NCBI GenBank assembly: GCA_951812335.1
Contig: OX638293.1
Location: 1,782,731-1,846,730 of the forward strand
Origin: Rhodothermales bacterium
GTDB lineage: Bacteria > Bacteroidota > Rhodothermia > Rhodothermales > VXPQ01
Direction: 5' to 3'
DNA length: 64,000 nt
Part shown: one piece after another, positions 28,965-38,303 of the stretch
Position numbering within the stretch: the stretch's first letter is position 1
How the letters are laid out: every line of letters begins with the position of its first letter
Program-made: the position numbers and the translations under genes
The notes under the pieces: generated by a model
Seen by the model: the letters and a program-made list of their open reading frames with translations, nothing else
Told to the model about the DNA's origin: nothing
Database searches by the model: none

Positions 28965-28985
28965 CGCAGTTGCCGGCGCTTCTTC

Positions 28986-31775
28986 ATGCACGTCCCTCGG
29001 CCCGTTCCAAACAATTCATTGTCTCCCATGCGGTTTTGTCGTTTTGTTCACAAGTCAGGTGTATTGTATACAGCGCTTCTTGCGCTTTCCGTGTGGGTAT
29101 TGGCCGGCTTTATGGCGGGAGATGTCGAAAGCGATGGGGAGCGCCCTGCCGCAAACGACGATCATGCCGCCATCCTGCGCAGTCTTGATGCGGAGACCCT
29201 TGAAGCGGGGCGGGATATCTATATGCGGGCGTGCGCTGCCTGTCATGGGGTAGATGGGGGAGCGCTTTTGCCTTTCGCCCGGTCGTTCGATGCGGATACG
29301 TTGCGGTACGGCAACGACCCCTACGCCATGTGGCAGACCGTTACCTACGGGAAGGGGCAGATGGCGGCCCAGAGCTGGTTGACGCCGGAAGAGAGGTATT
29401 ATGTTGTCCAGTACATTCGCGAGGAACTCGTCAAGCCGAAAAACCCCGGGCAGTATTTCGAGATCACGGAGGAGTATCTCGCAGGGTTGCCCGCCGGAGA
29501 AGAAGCCGGCCGGGATGTGGTCGAAGCCGCCGCGGAAGGGCTTCAGGAAGCCGGGATGCGTTGGGCCGTCGAGCACCCGGGAGATTACGGGAATGTCATG
29601 TATTCCCAGCTGGACGGCAGGACCAGCGATGCGCTTACCGTTGCGCTGGACGAAGATGTCTATCTGAGCTACAACGTGCTGCGTATGCGCCTCGCTGCTG
29701 CCTGGCAAGGCGCGCTGGACCTTTCCGAAACGAAGTTCGAGCAATATCGGGGCGAGGGCAAGCCAATCGTTTCCGGACAGGAGCTGGAGGGGCTCGCTGT
29801 GTGGCGCTGGGCATATCCCGGCGAATACGCCGCGCTCGATGCGGAAACCTCGCCGCGCGCGCCCCTCCCGGCGGAGGTAATGACGTTCCGTGGACATTAC
29901 CGGTACGGGAAAGAAGTGGTATTGTCGTACTCGATCCTGGGGCGCGACGTGCTGGAGTGGCCCACGGCAACGCGCGACGGAGACGACCTTGTGCTCGTGC
30001 ACACGTTGCAGATTGGCCCTGCGGAGCAGGAGCACCGTCTGGCGGTCGGGCATGAAGTGGTGGCGGAGGTAACCGGAGACGTCGAAGGGATGACATCGTC
30101 CGGGGAGGGCGGAGAGGTCTTTCTGCATATTCCCGCCAGTGACATTGCGCGTACGGTGCAGGTCCGCCGGCGCGCGGGTGCGCAGGGCCTTGGCGCTATC
30201 GAGCAAGTATCCGCCGGGGATATCCCCGATCTTGCGGCCATGACGGAAGGCGGTCCTTCCCAATGGCCGGAAACGATCGTAACCGGGGGCGAACTGGACG
30301 TACCCCGCGCTCATTACGATCCGATGTATTACGGAGACGAGGATCGGGACACCCCGGAGAAACTGGTCGATCTGCCGGAAGATTATCCCTATACGGTGGA
30401 CAAGATCGGGTTGCCGTTCGTCAATCCGTGGAACAGCTGGATACGCCCCACCGCGCTTGCGTTTTTCCCGGACGGGCGCATGGTGCTGACCACCTATCTC
30501 GGCGATGTGTGGGTAGCCGATGGACTGGACGATGCCCTGGACGAGGTCACGTGGCGGCGCATCGCTACGGGGTTGTACGAGCCGATGGGGGTCGAGGTGG
30601 TCAACGGCGCTATCTATGTCTCGGCTCGCGACCGGATTGTGCGGCTACGCGACCTGAACGGGGATATGGAGACCGACTACTACGAAACGTTCTATGCGGA
30701 CAAGGACGTATCGGACTTTTTCCATTCGTTTGCCTTCGGGCTCCAGGCCGATGCGGAAGGCAATCTTTATTACGCCAAGTCCGGGCAGTATACGAACAAC
30801 GCCACGCCAGGCGATCTGGTCCGGGTCGCTCCGGACGGGACAGGCGGTACGATCGCTACCGGATTCCGTACGCCGAACGGACTTACCGTGGCGCCGGACG
30901 GGCGCGTATTCGTCACCGACAACCAGGGAAACTGGACGCCCGCCAACGAAATCAATCTCGTGGAGCCCGGCAAGTTTTACGGGTACGTAAACAACATCGC
31001 CGAACGCGGATGGTCTCCCGACGGCCTGGATGTAGCCATTCCCGAGGGAGAGTGGTCGGCGGTTATCGATACCGCCGCCGTACCGGATTCCTTCACCGAG
31101 CCGGTGATATGGCTCCCCCAGGAATTCGACAATTCTCCGGGCGGGGGCATATGGACGGACGCAGGCTGGGGGCCGCTGGGAGATCGGATGCTCAACACCA
31201 GCTTCGGTAAGGGCTGGGCGTATTATTTGATGTTCGACGAGGTGGATGGCGTGACGCAGGCTGCTGCTGCGGCGCTGCCTTTCCAGTTCGACGCCGGTAC
31301 GCAGCGCGTGCGAGTCAACCCCGCGGACGGGCAGATTTACCTGACGGGCCTGACAGGCTGGGACGACGGATTCGCCACGCGGTATGCGCATCTCGACCGT
31401 ATCCGGTACAGGGGGGGCGAGGGGCAATACGTAACCGAAACCCGTGTAACATCCGACGGCGTCGAGTTCACCTTCAATTTCCCGGTGGATGCAGCCGCTG
31501 CTTCAGATACTTCCCGCTACGACGTAAGCCGATGGGATTACAAGTGGCAGCGCCGGTACGGCTCCTACGACTGGTCCGTGGAGAATCCCGAAGAGCAAGG
31601 GCGTGACGCCGTGCCTGTGGAGGCGGTGCAGGCGGATGGCCGGCGCGTACGCCTTGTCCTGCCGGACATGCAGCCGGCGGACCAGATGCTGGTGCGCATG
31701 CAGGTTCCGTCCGCCAGGGGCGGTATCCTGAAAGAAGCCGTTTACCTTACCGTACACAAGGTGCCCGGGAACTGA
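28986..31775 (+). CDS. Cytochrome c domain protein with glucose/sorbosone dehydrogenase-like propeller
   Basis: The exported protein has 929 residues. After a membrane or signal segment (about 26-44) comes a cytochrome c domain with heme motif CAACH at residues 83-87 and a candidate axial Met in GKGQMAAQ. A central beta-rich domain (about 170-430) of unknown type follows; it is reminiscent of DUF6797, which occurs in such proteins. A beta-propeller (about 460-800) shows ALAFFPDGRMVLTTYLGDVW, RTPNGLTVAPDGRVFVTDNQ and NPADGQIYLTGL. It lies 21 bp after the dehydrogenase-like gene. An oxidase accepting electrons from the cupredoxin partner is a reasonable inference. Met at 29028 is an alternative start. 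Confidence 0.78.
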   Translation: MHVPRPVPNNSLSPMRFCRFVHKSGVLYTALLALSVWVLAGFMAGDVESDGERPAANDDHAAILRSLDAETLEAGRDIYMRACAACHGVDGGALLPFARSFDADTLRYGNDPYAMWQTVTYGKGQMAAQSWLTPEERYYVVQYIREELVKPKNPGQYFEITEEYLAGLPAGEEAGRDVVEAAAEGLQEAGMRWAVEHPGDYGNVMYSQLDGRTSDALTVALDEDVYLSYNVLRMRLAAAWQGALDLSETKFEQYRGEGKPIVSGQELEGLAVWRWAYPGEYAALDAETSPRAPLPAEVMTFRGHYRYGKEVVLSYSILGRDVLEWPTATRDGDDLVLVHTLQIGPAEQEHRLAVGHEVVAEVTGDVEGMTSSGEGGEVFLHIPASDIARTVQVRRRAGAQGLGAIEQVSAGDIPDLAAMTEGGPSQWPETIVTGGELDVPRAHYDPMYYGDEDRDTPEKLVDLPEDYPYTVDKIGLPFVNPWNSWIRPTALAFFPDGRMVLTTYLGDVWVADGLDDALDEVTWRRIATGLYEPMGVEVVNGAIYVSARDRIVRLRDLNGDMETDYYETFYADKDVSDFFHSFAFGLQADAEGNLYYAKSGQYTNNATPGDLVRVAPDGTGGTIATGFRTPNGLTVAPDGRVFVTDNQGNWTPANEINLVEPGKFYGYVNNIAERGWSPDGLDVAIPEGEWSAVIDTAAVPDSFTEPVIWLPQEFDNSPGGGIWTDAGWGPLGDRMLNTSFGKGWAYYLMFDEVDGVTQAAAAALPFQFDAGTQRVRVNPADGQIYLTGLTGWDDGFATRYAHLDRIRYRGGEGQYVTETRVTSDGVEFTFNFPVDAAAASDTSRYDVSRWDYKWQRRYGSYDWSVENPEEQGRDAVPVEAVQADGRRVRLVLPDMQPADQMLVRMQVPSARGGILKEAVYLTVHKVPGN

Positions 31776-31799
31776 GCAGGAGGCTCGTTTTAAGCGCCT

Positions 31800-32357
31800 A
31801 TGTCCTTTTTTTCCTCCAATCGGGAACGGCGTCTTTGGGGCTGGACGCTCGTTGTTCTGGGGGCGGTCTACCTGTCTTTCGGCGTGGCGCAAAAGCTGGC
31901 TGCGCTATTGCCGAGCAGCGACTGGAACGCAGTTTTTTTCCTTCTCGGCTGCTTCCTGGTGTTGGGGGCCGTCGTTTCGCAAGGGCTGAAGATGCGCCCA
32001 AGCGGGGCCGAAATCAGCGTTGCGCTGGGCGTGGCGGCCGCCTATCTCATGGTGTTCGTTCGGATGACGGCCGTGACCGAGCGCTCCCACCTCGTCGAAT
32101 ACAGCGTGGTGGCTGTTCTGATCTATGAAGCGCTGCTGGAAAGAGCGAGCCAGGGGCGCCGCGTTCCCGCGCCCGCCCTGTTGGCCCTGGTTGTGACCTC
32201 CCTGATCGGGGTAATCGACGAAGGTATCCAGGTGTTTCTTCCGAACCGCGTGTTCGATCCTGTCGACATGTTGTTCAACTTCGTGGCGGCCGTGCTGGCG
32301 ATCGGCGCGAGTCTGGCGCTGGGCTGGGCGCGCAGGCGGGCAAGGCGGTCCGGATAA
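31800..32357 (+). CDS. VanZ-like family membrane protein
   Basis: The 185-residue protein has about five transmembrane helices. The motif ERSHLVEYSVVAVLIYEALL followed by SLIGVIDEGIQVFLPNRVFD and PVDMLFNFVAAVLA is the VanZ-like signature, with conserved H-x-x-EY, DE-x-x-Q and D-x-x-N positions. The function of chromosomal VanZ-like proteins is unclear; some alter glycopeptide sensitivity or surface glycan properties. It follows the cytochrome gene by 24 bp on the same strand, an odd partner that may be only co-transcribed. Confidence 0.8.
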   Translation: MSFFSSNRERRLWGWTLVVLGAVYLSFGVAQKLAALLPSSDWNAVFFLLGCFLVLGAVVSQGLKMRPSGAEISVALGVAAAYLMVFVRMTAVTERSHLVEYSVVAVLIYEALLERASQGRRVPAPALLALVVTSLIGVIDEGIQVFLPNRVFDPVDMLFNFVAAVLAIGASLALGWARRRARRSG

Positions 32358-32597
32358 GGGGATAGATATGATTTTCTCGCTTAACGAAGAGCGCCTCGAT
32401 CACCTGACTCCAGGGAATGTCTGGCAGTATATGTACCGGGCAAATACCATCGCCATGCGCTTGCTTTGGTTCGAAGGCCCTTGCTTTAGCCCGTATTGCG
32501 TTCGTTCGCCTCCTTGCGTAGTATGGTAGTATCCTATAGGGTAAACCATTCCGCAGACAGGTCGCATAAACGTATCACCGAACAGCATCTTTCCGTC

Positions 32598-33653
32598 ATG
32601 ACTCCACGATTTTTTTGGCTTTTTGTCCTGTGCGCGTCGCTTACTGCAACGGCTCCGGCATTCGTGGCCGCGCAATCGCAGGACGACACGCCCTGGGTGG
32701 TGTACGAAGGCGCCGAGGGACCCGGCCAGGGCAAGCACATCGTTCTTGTAACCGGAGACGAAGAATACCGCTCCGAAGAGGCGCTTACCCAGTTGGCCCG
32801 CATCCTGGCGTTCCGGCACGGTTTCAAAACGACGACGCTTTACGCCATAGACCCGGAAAGCGGGGAGATCGACCCGGAATACCTGCACGATATTCCCGGA
32901 TTGCACCTGCTCGAGGAAGCGGATATGATGATTCTCTTCACGCGCTTTCGCGATCTCCCGGAAGAGCAGATGCGGCATATCGAGGCTTTCACCAATTCGG
33001 GCAAGCCGATCGTCGGCCTGCGGACGTCCACGCACGCCTTTCTTTTCGAGGATAGAAATCATCCGTTCATACGATACGACACGAGGAGCGAGGTCCCCGG
33101 ATGGGAAGGGGGATGGGGCAGGCAGGTGCTCGGAGAGACCTGGATCAGTCACCATGGACGCCATGCCGTGGAGGGGACGCGCGGCGTAATCAACTATCTC
33201 TACGAAGACGATCCGATTCTGAACGGGATCGGAGACAACGTATACGGGGATACGGATGTGTACGGACTCACGGTATTGCCGGAGGGCACGGAGGTGCTGC
33301 TCTACGGGTTGACCCTGAAGGGACTGGACCCCTATGCTCCGCCCGAATACGAAACGTCCATCGTGCCCATCGCCTGGCGGCGTCACTGGACGGGCGAAAC
33401 GGGAAACGTCTCGCGCGTTTTCGCCACGACGCTGGGCGCCTCCGTGGATCTGCAAAGCGAGGGGGTCCGGCGCCTCCTGGTCAATGCGGCATTCTGGGGG
33501 CTTGGCATGGAAGACATGACGCCGGAAGAGGCCGATGTAGGCTATATCGGCCGGTATCGGCCCACGTTCTACGGTTTCGGAAGCCACGTAACCGGCATCT
33601 ACCCGGCAGACCTGAATATGACCGCCGAAGAAGCTTCCCAGTGGGTCCAATAG
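32598..33653 (+). CDS. ThuA domain-containing exported protein
   Basis: The exported protein has 351 residues with a signal peptide (FFWLFVLCASLTATAPAFVA). The ThuA (trehalose-utilisation, glutamine amidotransferase-like) fold is indicated by HIVLVTGDEEYRSEEALTQL, LLEEADMMILFTRFRDLPEE, FTNSGKPIVGLRTSTHAFLF and ISHHGRHA. The usual amidotransferase Cys is replaced here by Arg-Thr (GLRTSTHAF). Such proteins lie beside sugar oxidoreductases and isomerases and are thought to act on modified sugars. ATG 32598 is preferred because it opens a signal peptide; earlier starts (32496, 32523) would add a polar extension. It is followed after 13 bp by the metallohydrolase gene. Confidence 0.85.
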   Translation: MTPRFFWLFVLCASLTATAPAFVAAQSQDDTPWVVYEGAEGPGQGKHIVLVTGDEEYRSEEALTQLARILAFRHGFKTTTLYAIDPESGEIDPEYLHDIPGLHLLEEADMMILFTRFRDLPEEQMRHIEAFTNSGKPIVGLRTSTHAFLFEDRNHPFIRYDTRSEVPGWEGGWGRQVLGETWISHHGRHAVEGTRGVINYLYEDDPILNGIGDNVYGDTDVYGLTVLPEGTEVLLYGLTLKGLDPYAPPEYETSIVPIAWRRHWTGETGNVSRVFATTLGASVDLQSEGVRRLLVNAAFWGLGMEDMTPEEADVGYIGRYRPTFYGFGSHVTGIYPADLNMTAEEASQWVQ

Positions 33654-33666
33654 CTCCGTATCCATA

Positions 33667-36303
33667 ATGCAGCCAATGGTACAGCGCATGAATGTTTCGT
33701 CGTCGTTTCGAAAAGGCAGAGCGGCCTGCGTATGCATCATTGCCTGCGCTGCGCTATGGAGTTTCGCCTGGCCTGCGCCGGCGTCGGCGCAATCCGCGGG
33801 CGTCTTTCCTGTGACGAGTTATTTCGGAGGATATCCGGGGGCTCGCGCAGGCGGCGGGTACATGGAAAACTTCTATCTTCCGCCTGCTCCCTCTTCCACG
33901 CCCTGGTATCCGAGCTGGCATCCGGACGGAGAACATATTGCCGTAGCCATGCAGGGGGCGGTCTGGAGCGTGGAAATTTCCACCGGCATAGCCACCCAGC
34001 TGGTGTCCGGCCCGAAGTACTATTCGTCCCCGAACTATTCGCCGGACGGGCGCTGGCTGGTCTACACCGCCGACGAGCATGGCGGGGAAATAGGCCTTGA
34101 AATACTGGACACGGAGACAGGGGAAACGCAGCCGCTCGGCGAGAGGAGCCTGCACCTTTTCGCGGATCCGCGCTTCAGCCCGGACGGAACCCGCATCGCA
34201 TACGTTTCGACAGAGCCGGCGGGGTATTTCAATGTGTACGTCCGGTCGATTTCGGAAGGGCAGTGGACCGGGGAGCCTGTTCCCGTCACGCGGGATAACG
34301 ATTTCGGGCGGGACCGGCTTTATTTCGGGCCGCAGGACATTCACACCAGCCCGGCATGGCTTCCCTCCGGCGACGAGTTGCTGCTGGTGTCGAACCGCGA
34401 CGTAGCGCTGGGCAGCGGGAACGTGTTTCGGGTACCGGCCCGCGAGGACGGGTTTACGGATCGCGTGGTCGTGCTCCGGGAGCAAACATTGTATCGCACG
34501 CAACCCGACGTGTCGATCGACGGGAGGCGGTTCGTGTTTTCGTCCACGCGGGGCGCTGCGGATCAGTTCAACAACCTCTATGTGCAGCCGACCGTTGGGG
34601 GCGAGCCCTACAAGCTCACGTTTTTCAGCCACGACGCGTTTCATCCCCGCTGGTCTCCGGACGGGGAGTGGATCGCCTACATCGACAACCGGGACGGGCT
34701 GCCCCAGTTGAAGCTGCTCGAAACCTACGGCGGGAAGATCGTCGATGTGGAGATTGCTGAGCGTCGCTGGAAGCACCCTGTGGGCACGCTGTCCGTCACG
34801 ACCACAGGTCCGGACGGAGTTCCCGCGGGGAGCCGGATACATCTCATCGCTTCCGACGGCAAATTTTATGCCCCCACCGACGCCTATGCGCGCATTGCGC
34901 CCCGCGCCGAGCAGTGGGCGTTTCATCATTCCGGATCGTTCGATCTGGAACTCCCCGAGGGGCAAGCGATCGTCCGGGCGGTCAAGGGCTTCGAATATGC
35001 GCCGGTAACGGATACGCTGCGGATCGTGGCCGGGGAGACGCTCCGGCATACGATGATGCTCGATCCCATCATCGATATGGCGGAGAAAGGCTGGTACAGT
35101 GCTTCCACGCACGTGCATATGAACTATGGGGGCAACCTGCACAACACCCTCGGAAACCTGATGATGATGTCCGAGGCAGAGGATCAGGATCTGGTGCTCG
35201 AACAGGTGGCGAACAAGGATAATCGCATCCTGGATCAGCAGTTCTTCGTGCCGGGCGGGGGAGCGCACCCCTTGTCGACGCCCGACCGGGTGCTGGTGGT
35301 CGGACAGGAATACCGGCCGCCTTTCTACGGGCATGTGTTCATGTTCGGGATGCGGGATCATCTCATTTCCCCGTATGTGACCGGCTACGAAGGCACGGCC
35401 ATCGAGAGCCTGTATCCCTCGAACACGGACATGTTCAGAAAGGCGAAGGAGCAGGGCGCCTGGACCGGGTATGTGCATCCGTTTTTTCGCGGCGACCCGT
35501 TGGAAGAGAATCTCGGTCGGGCGAGGGGTTTCATGGTGGACGCCGCGCTGGGGACTGTGGACGCCCTGGAGTGGTCTACGGCCCTGGACGGCTATCCTCC
35601 GCTGTACGCCGTATGGAACAACGGGATACGAACCGCGCTCGTTGGCGGGGAGGATTCTATCGGTAACTTGCAGCAAACTCCTCTGGTGGGATCGGTCCGA
35701 ACGTATGTCAAGCCAGCGGATGGTGCGCTGGGTATGAGGAGTTGGTTCGAGGGGATGGCTGCCGGACGCGCCTTCGCAACGAGCGGGCCCCTCGTCGATT
35801 TTACCGTGGACGGGCGGATACCGGGCGAAACCGTCGATATTGGCGGGGGAGAGGGCGTGACGGTGCGTTTCGAGGTTACTTCGATTACGCCGCTGGAAAA
35901 AGCCGAACTCGTATTCAACGGGGAAGTCGTGCAGGAACTCCTTTTTGAAGGCGACCGCACGTCCATGATCTTCGAGGACACGTTCCATCCGGAACGATCG
36001 GGGTGGTATCATCTGCGGGTAAACGGCGTACCCGAAGAACGATTCCCGCTCGATATTCCGTATGCCTTCGCCTTAACGAATCCGGTCTGGGTTATTGCGG
36101 ACGGCGTTCCGGTGCGCTCGGTGCAGGCCGCCGATTACGGTATTGCCTGGATCGACAAACTGCATGCTATGGCCAAAGAATGGCCCGGCTGGCGCTCCCA
36201 ACGGGAAAAAGATCACGTGTATGCACAGTTCGAAGAGGCGCGAGAGGTGTACCGGCGGCTGCGCACCGAGGCAGAAGACATAGCGCGTCGCCGCACCCGA
36301 TAA
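33667..36303 (+). CDS. TolB-like propeller plus CehA/McbA family metallohydrolase domain protein
   Basis: The exported protein has 878 residues; a signal peptide ends SFAWPAPASAQ. Residues about 75-370 form a beta-propeller of WD40-like/TolB units (WYPSWHPDGEHIAVAM, YSSPNYSPDGRWLVYTA, FHPRWSPDGEWIAYID). The C-terminal half has the PHP-like CehA/McbA hydrolase pattern: STHVHMNYGGNLHN, GYVHPFF, AVWNNGIRTALVGGEDS and SGPLVDFTVDG, whose His and Asp residues would bind metal. Family members cleave esters, amides or phosphates outside the cytoplasm. It sits between the ThuA-like protein and a sugar isomerase and likely works on the same extracellular substrate. Confidence 0.8.
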   Translation: MQPMVQRMNVSSSFRKGRAACVCIIACAALWSFAWPAPASAQSAGVFPVTSYFGGYPGARAGGGYMENFYLPPAPSSTPWYPSWHPDGEHIAVAMQGAVWSVEISTGIATQLVSGPKYYSSPNYSPDGRWLVYTADEHGGEIGLEILDTETGETQPLGERSLHLFADPRFSPDGTRIAYVSTEPAGYFNVYVRSISEGQWTGEPVPVTRDNDFGRDRLYFGPQDIHTSPAWLPSGDELLLVSNRDVALGSGNVFRVPAREDGFTDRVVVLREQTLYRTQPDVSIDGRRFVFSSTRGAADQFNNLYVQPTVGGEPYKLTFFSHDAFHPRWSPDGEWIAYIDNRDGLPQLKLLETYGGKIVDVEIAERRWKHPVGTLSVTTTGPDGVPAGSRIHLIASDGKFYAPTDAYARIAPRAEQWAFHHSGSFDLELPEGQAIVRAVKGFEYAPVTDTLRIVAGETLRHTMMLDPIIDMAEKGWYSASTHVHMNYGGNLHNTLGNLMMMSEAEDQDLVLEQVANKDNRILDQQFFVPGGGAHPLSTPDRVLVVGQEYRPPFYGHVFMFGMRDHLISPYVTGYEGTAIESLYPSNTDMFRKAKEQGAWTGYVHPFFRGDPLEENLGRARGFMVDAALGTVDALEWSTALDGYPPLYAVWNNGIRTALVGGEDSIGNLQQTPLVGSVRTYVKPADGALGMRSWFEGMAAGRAFATSGPLVDFTVDGRIPGETVDIGGGEGVTVRFEVTSITPLEKAELVFNGEVVQELLFEGDRTSMIFEDTFHPERSGWYHLRVNGVPEERFPLDIPYAFALTNPVWVIADGVPVRSVQAADYGIAWIDKLHAMAKEWPGWRSQREKDHVYAQFEEAREVYRRLRTEAEDIARRRTR

Positions 36304-36321
36304 CCTTTTTTGGGGATTCGC

Positions 36322-36463
36322 CTTATTCTACGCAAAAAATGCGTTGATTATTTTTCCGTAACGCCTTGCGGCGCGGCCTAATTATGGCTTCCGTACCCAA
36401 CTCGTCTTATTCTCCGCAAAAAATGCGGCGATTACTTCTTCATAACGCCCTGTGGCCCGGCCT
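36322..36463 (+). repeat. Tandem duplication of a gene start
   Basis: A 58-bp segment at 36322-36379 is repeated at 36406-36463 (84 bp apart, about 48 of 58 bases identical by eye). The second copy contains the ATG CGG CGA start-like codons of the isomerase gene; the first has the same ATG followed by CGT TGA, a stop. It looks like an old duplicated translation start. Confidence 0.6.
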
Positions 36464-37451
36464 GGTGGGTAAGGGGCCGGGTGCTGCCGAACCCGCCATT
36501 GGGCTGGAACGGATGCTCCGGCTTACGGCGGATGCCTGTATCGATGGGGAAGAGCCCGTTCGTTTCGATGGGGTAGACCTTTTCCTGTACCGCCCGCACA
36601 TCGACATCGATGCTCCGGGGGACGACATCCGGCGTCTTGCGGACCGGATCGCATCGCTGGGTCTTGGCGTGGGGTCCGTGGTAGCGCCCGTGTACCCCGA
36701 CATGTTGGGCGGCAGCGCGATGGGCGATCGCGACGATCGCCGGCGCTTTGTGGAAGCCGTGCGGACTGCGTGCCGGTATGCCTCCGTGTTGAATGCGCAC
36801 GGCGTTCGATCCTGCGGGGTCGTCCGGATCGACTCGGCGGCAGGACCTGTCGAGTGGGCGGAGCATCCCGTGGAAAACACGGGAAAGATTGCGGACACGT
36901 TTCGTGAGTCGGCGCTCGTAGCGGAAGATCACGGGGAACGTATTGCCGCAGAGGGGGAGATTTGCTGGGCGGCCATGCATTCCTGGACAGAGATGCTGCG
37001 TCTCCTGCAAGAGGTCGGGCGCCCCGATTCGTTCGGATTTCAGGCCGATCTGGCTCACACTTATTTGTATTTGCTCGGATACAATGCGCCCGAAGCGGCT
37101 TTGCTGCAGGATGGGTACACGGAAGAAGAATTCAAAGAGGCCTACCGGATCATGATCGGTGCCCTGGCGCCCTGGCTGTTCGATTTTCACGTGGCGCAGA
37201 CCGACGGGTCCGTGTTCGGAAGCGGCTCGCACGACAAGACAGGAAGACATTGCCCGGTCGATTCCCCCGACGGCAAGCTGGACATGGTATGGTGCAGTCG
37301 GCAGTGGCTACTCGACGATGAGGGCGAACTGCGGGAGGGCATCCGGCACATCTGCTGGGACGGGTGCATGTTTCCCAATGCCGTACTGGAGGATCAGGAA
37401 ACGTGGAACCGGGTGCTCGGAGCGATGGAGGCGGTTAGGATGGGGTTGTAG
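36384..37451 (+). CDS. Sugar phosphate isomerase/epimerase family TIM-barrel protein
   Basis: The cytoplasmic protein has about 355 residues and a xylose-isomerase-like TIM-barrel pattern: [53 protein letters not shown] and [20 protein letters not shown], with acidic and His residues that would bind a divalent metal. The last segment ([15 protein letters not shown]) is typical of sugar isomerases linked to oxidoreductase clusters. ATG 36384 or ATG 36423 may be used; a TTG at 36366 is less likely. It ends the run of catabolic genes that begins at the SGNH gene. Confidence 0.75.
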   Translation: MASVPNSSYSPQKMRRLLLHNALWPGLVGKGPGAAEPAIGLERMLRLTADACIDGEEPVRFDGVDLFLYRPHIDIDAPGDDIRRLADRIASLGLGVGSVVAPVYPDMLGGSAMGDRDDRRRFVEAVRTACRYASVLNAHGVRSCGVVRIDSAAGPVEWAEHPVENTGKIADTFRESALVAEDHGERIAAEGEICWAAMHSWTEMLRLLQEVGRPDSFGFQADLAHTYLYLLGYNAPEAALLQDGYTEEEFKEAYRIMIGALAPWLFDFHVAQTDGSVFGSGSHDKTGRHCPVDSPDGKLDMVWCSRQWLLDDEGELREGIRHICWDGCMFPNAVLEDQETWNRVLGAMEAVRMGL

Positions 37452-37468
37452 GGGGGTGCCGGGCGTGG

Positions 37469-38071
37469 TCATGCTCCGAACACCTTCTGCATCTCCAGCG
37501 CAAAGCCCGGCAGGACTTCAGGGTCTTCGAGACGATCCGTGCCACTGAATCGGGTGGTTGTCCCATCCGCCTTGTGAATGAAGATCGTGCAGGCTTCCGG
37601 ATCTACGATCCACACCCGGAGCGCTCCCGCATTGAAGTAATCGCTTGTTTTGTCGCGCATTTCTTGCGGGCTGTTCGAGGGAGACAGCACTTCGATCGCA
37701 ATGTCCGGCGCGCCTCGCACGCGGCCAAGGAATGCATTCTCCGTATCGAACGGTTGGAGTAGAACGGCTACGTCAGGGATGCGAACGGTATCCGGGTCTT
37801 CGCCGACGAGGCAGTCGACCTCCACGCCCACTTCGCCGTGCCCGAATTTTTCCATCCATTCGTCGAGATAGCGGTACAATTTGCCTTGTACGCACGAATG
37901 GATCCAGGACACCCCCGGATCGCGTACGACCAGTGCGCCCCGCACCAATTCATAGGCGCAACCGCTTCCTTGGTCGGAGAGCGTAACGTATTCCTCCGCC
38001 GTCATGACTTGGGGGGCGTCGCCGCCAATTCGAGGGCGGTCGGTTGCCTTCCCGGTGTTGGTTGCGGGCAT
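37469..38071 (-). CDS. Uma2 family endonuclease (DUF820)
   Basis: The 200-residue protein has the Uma2 pattern: MTAEEYVTLSDQGSGCAYEL with VRGALVV, a central VEVDCLVGEDPDTVRIPDVA and PDIAIEVLSPSNSPQEMRDK, ending YFNAGALRVWIVDPEACTIF. The Asp of RIPDVA, the Glu of AIEVLSPS and the Lys of DKTSDY fit a PD-(D/E)xK nuclease centre. These proteins are common, often in multiple copies, and their target is unknown. It converges with the sugar isomerase gene (17 bp between stops) and stands at the left edge of the defence island, in the opposite orientation. Confidence 0.88.
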   Translation of the reverse strand: MPATNTGKATDRPRIGGDAPQVMTAEEYVTLSDQGSGCAYELVRGALVVRDPGVSWIHSCVQGKLYRYLDEWMEKFGHGEVGVEVDCLVGEDPDTVRIPDVAVLLQPFDTENAFLGRVRGAPDIAIEVLSPSNSPQEMRDKTSDYFNAGALRVWIVDPEACTIFIHKADGTTTRFSGTDRLEDPEVLPGFALEMQKVFGA

Positions 38072-38303
38072 GGGAAGCCTCCTGCGACATCAGGAAAAGG
38101 GATACAACTGCATAAGCCTCTTCTTTTGCGGTGTTCCTGGCGCCCCCCGGCCATTGGCATGGACTCAGCCCGTATCAAAGGGCAAATGTTGCGATTTGAC
38201 GCAATCCGTATGCCCATCCAGATATGGAAACCTGACCTGCAAATCTGCCGGGTTCTTCGTATCATCGAAACGGTTCCCCAACGCAGGAATGTCCTGAAAC
38301 GAA

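Noticed and set aside
33754-36012. A 752-codon minus-strand frame opposite the metallohydrolase gene
   Set aside because: The plus strand encodes the propeller and hydrolase motifs; the antisense product is Arg/His/Pro-rich with no domain.
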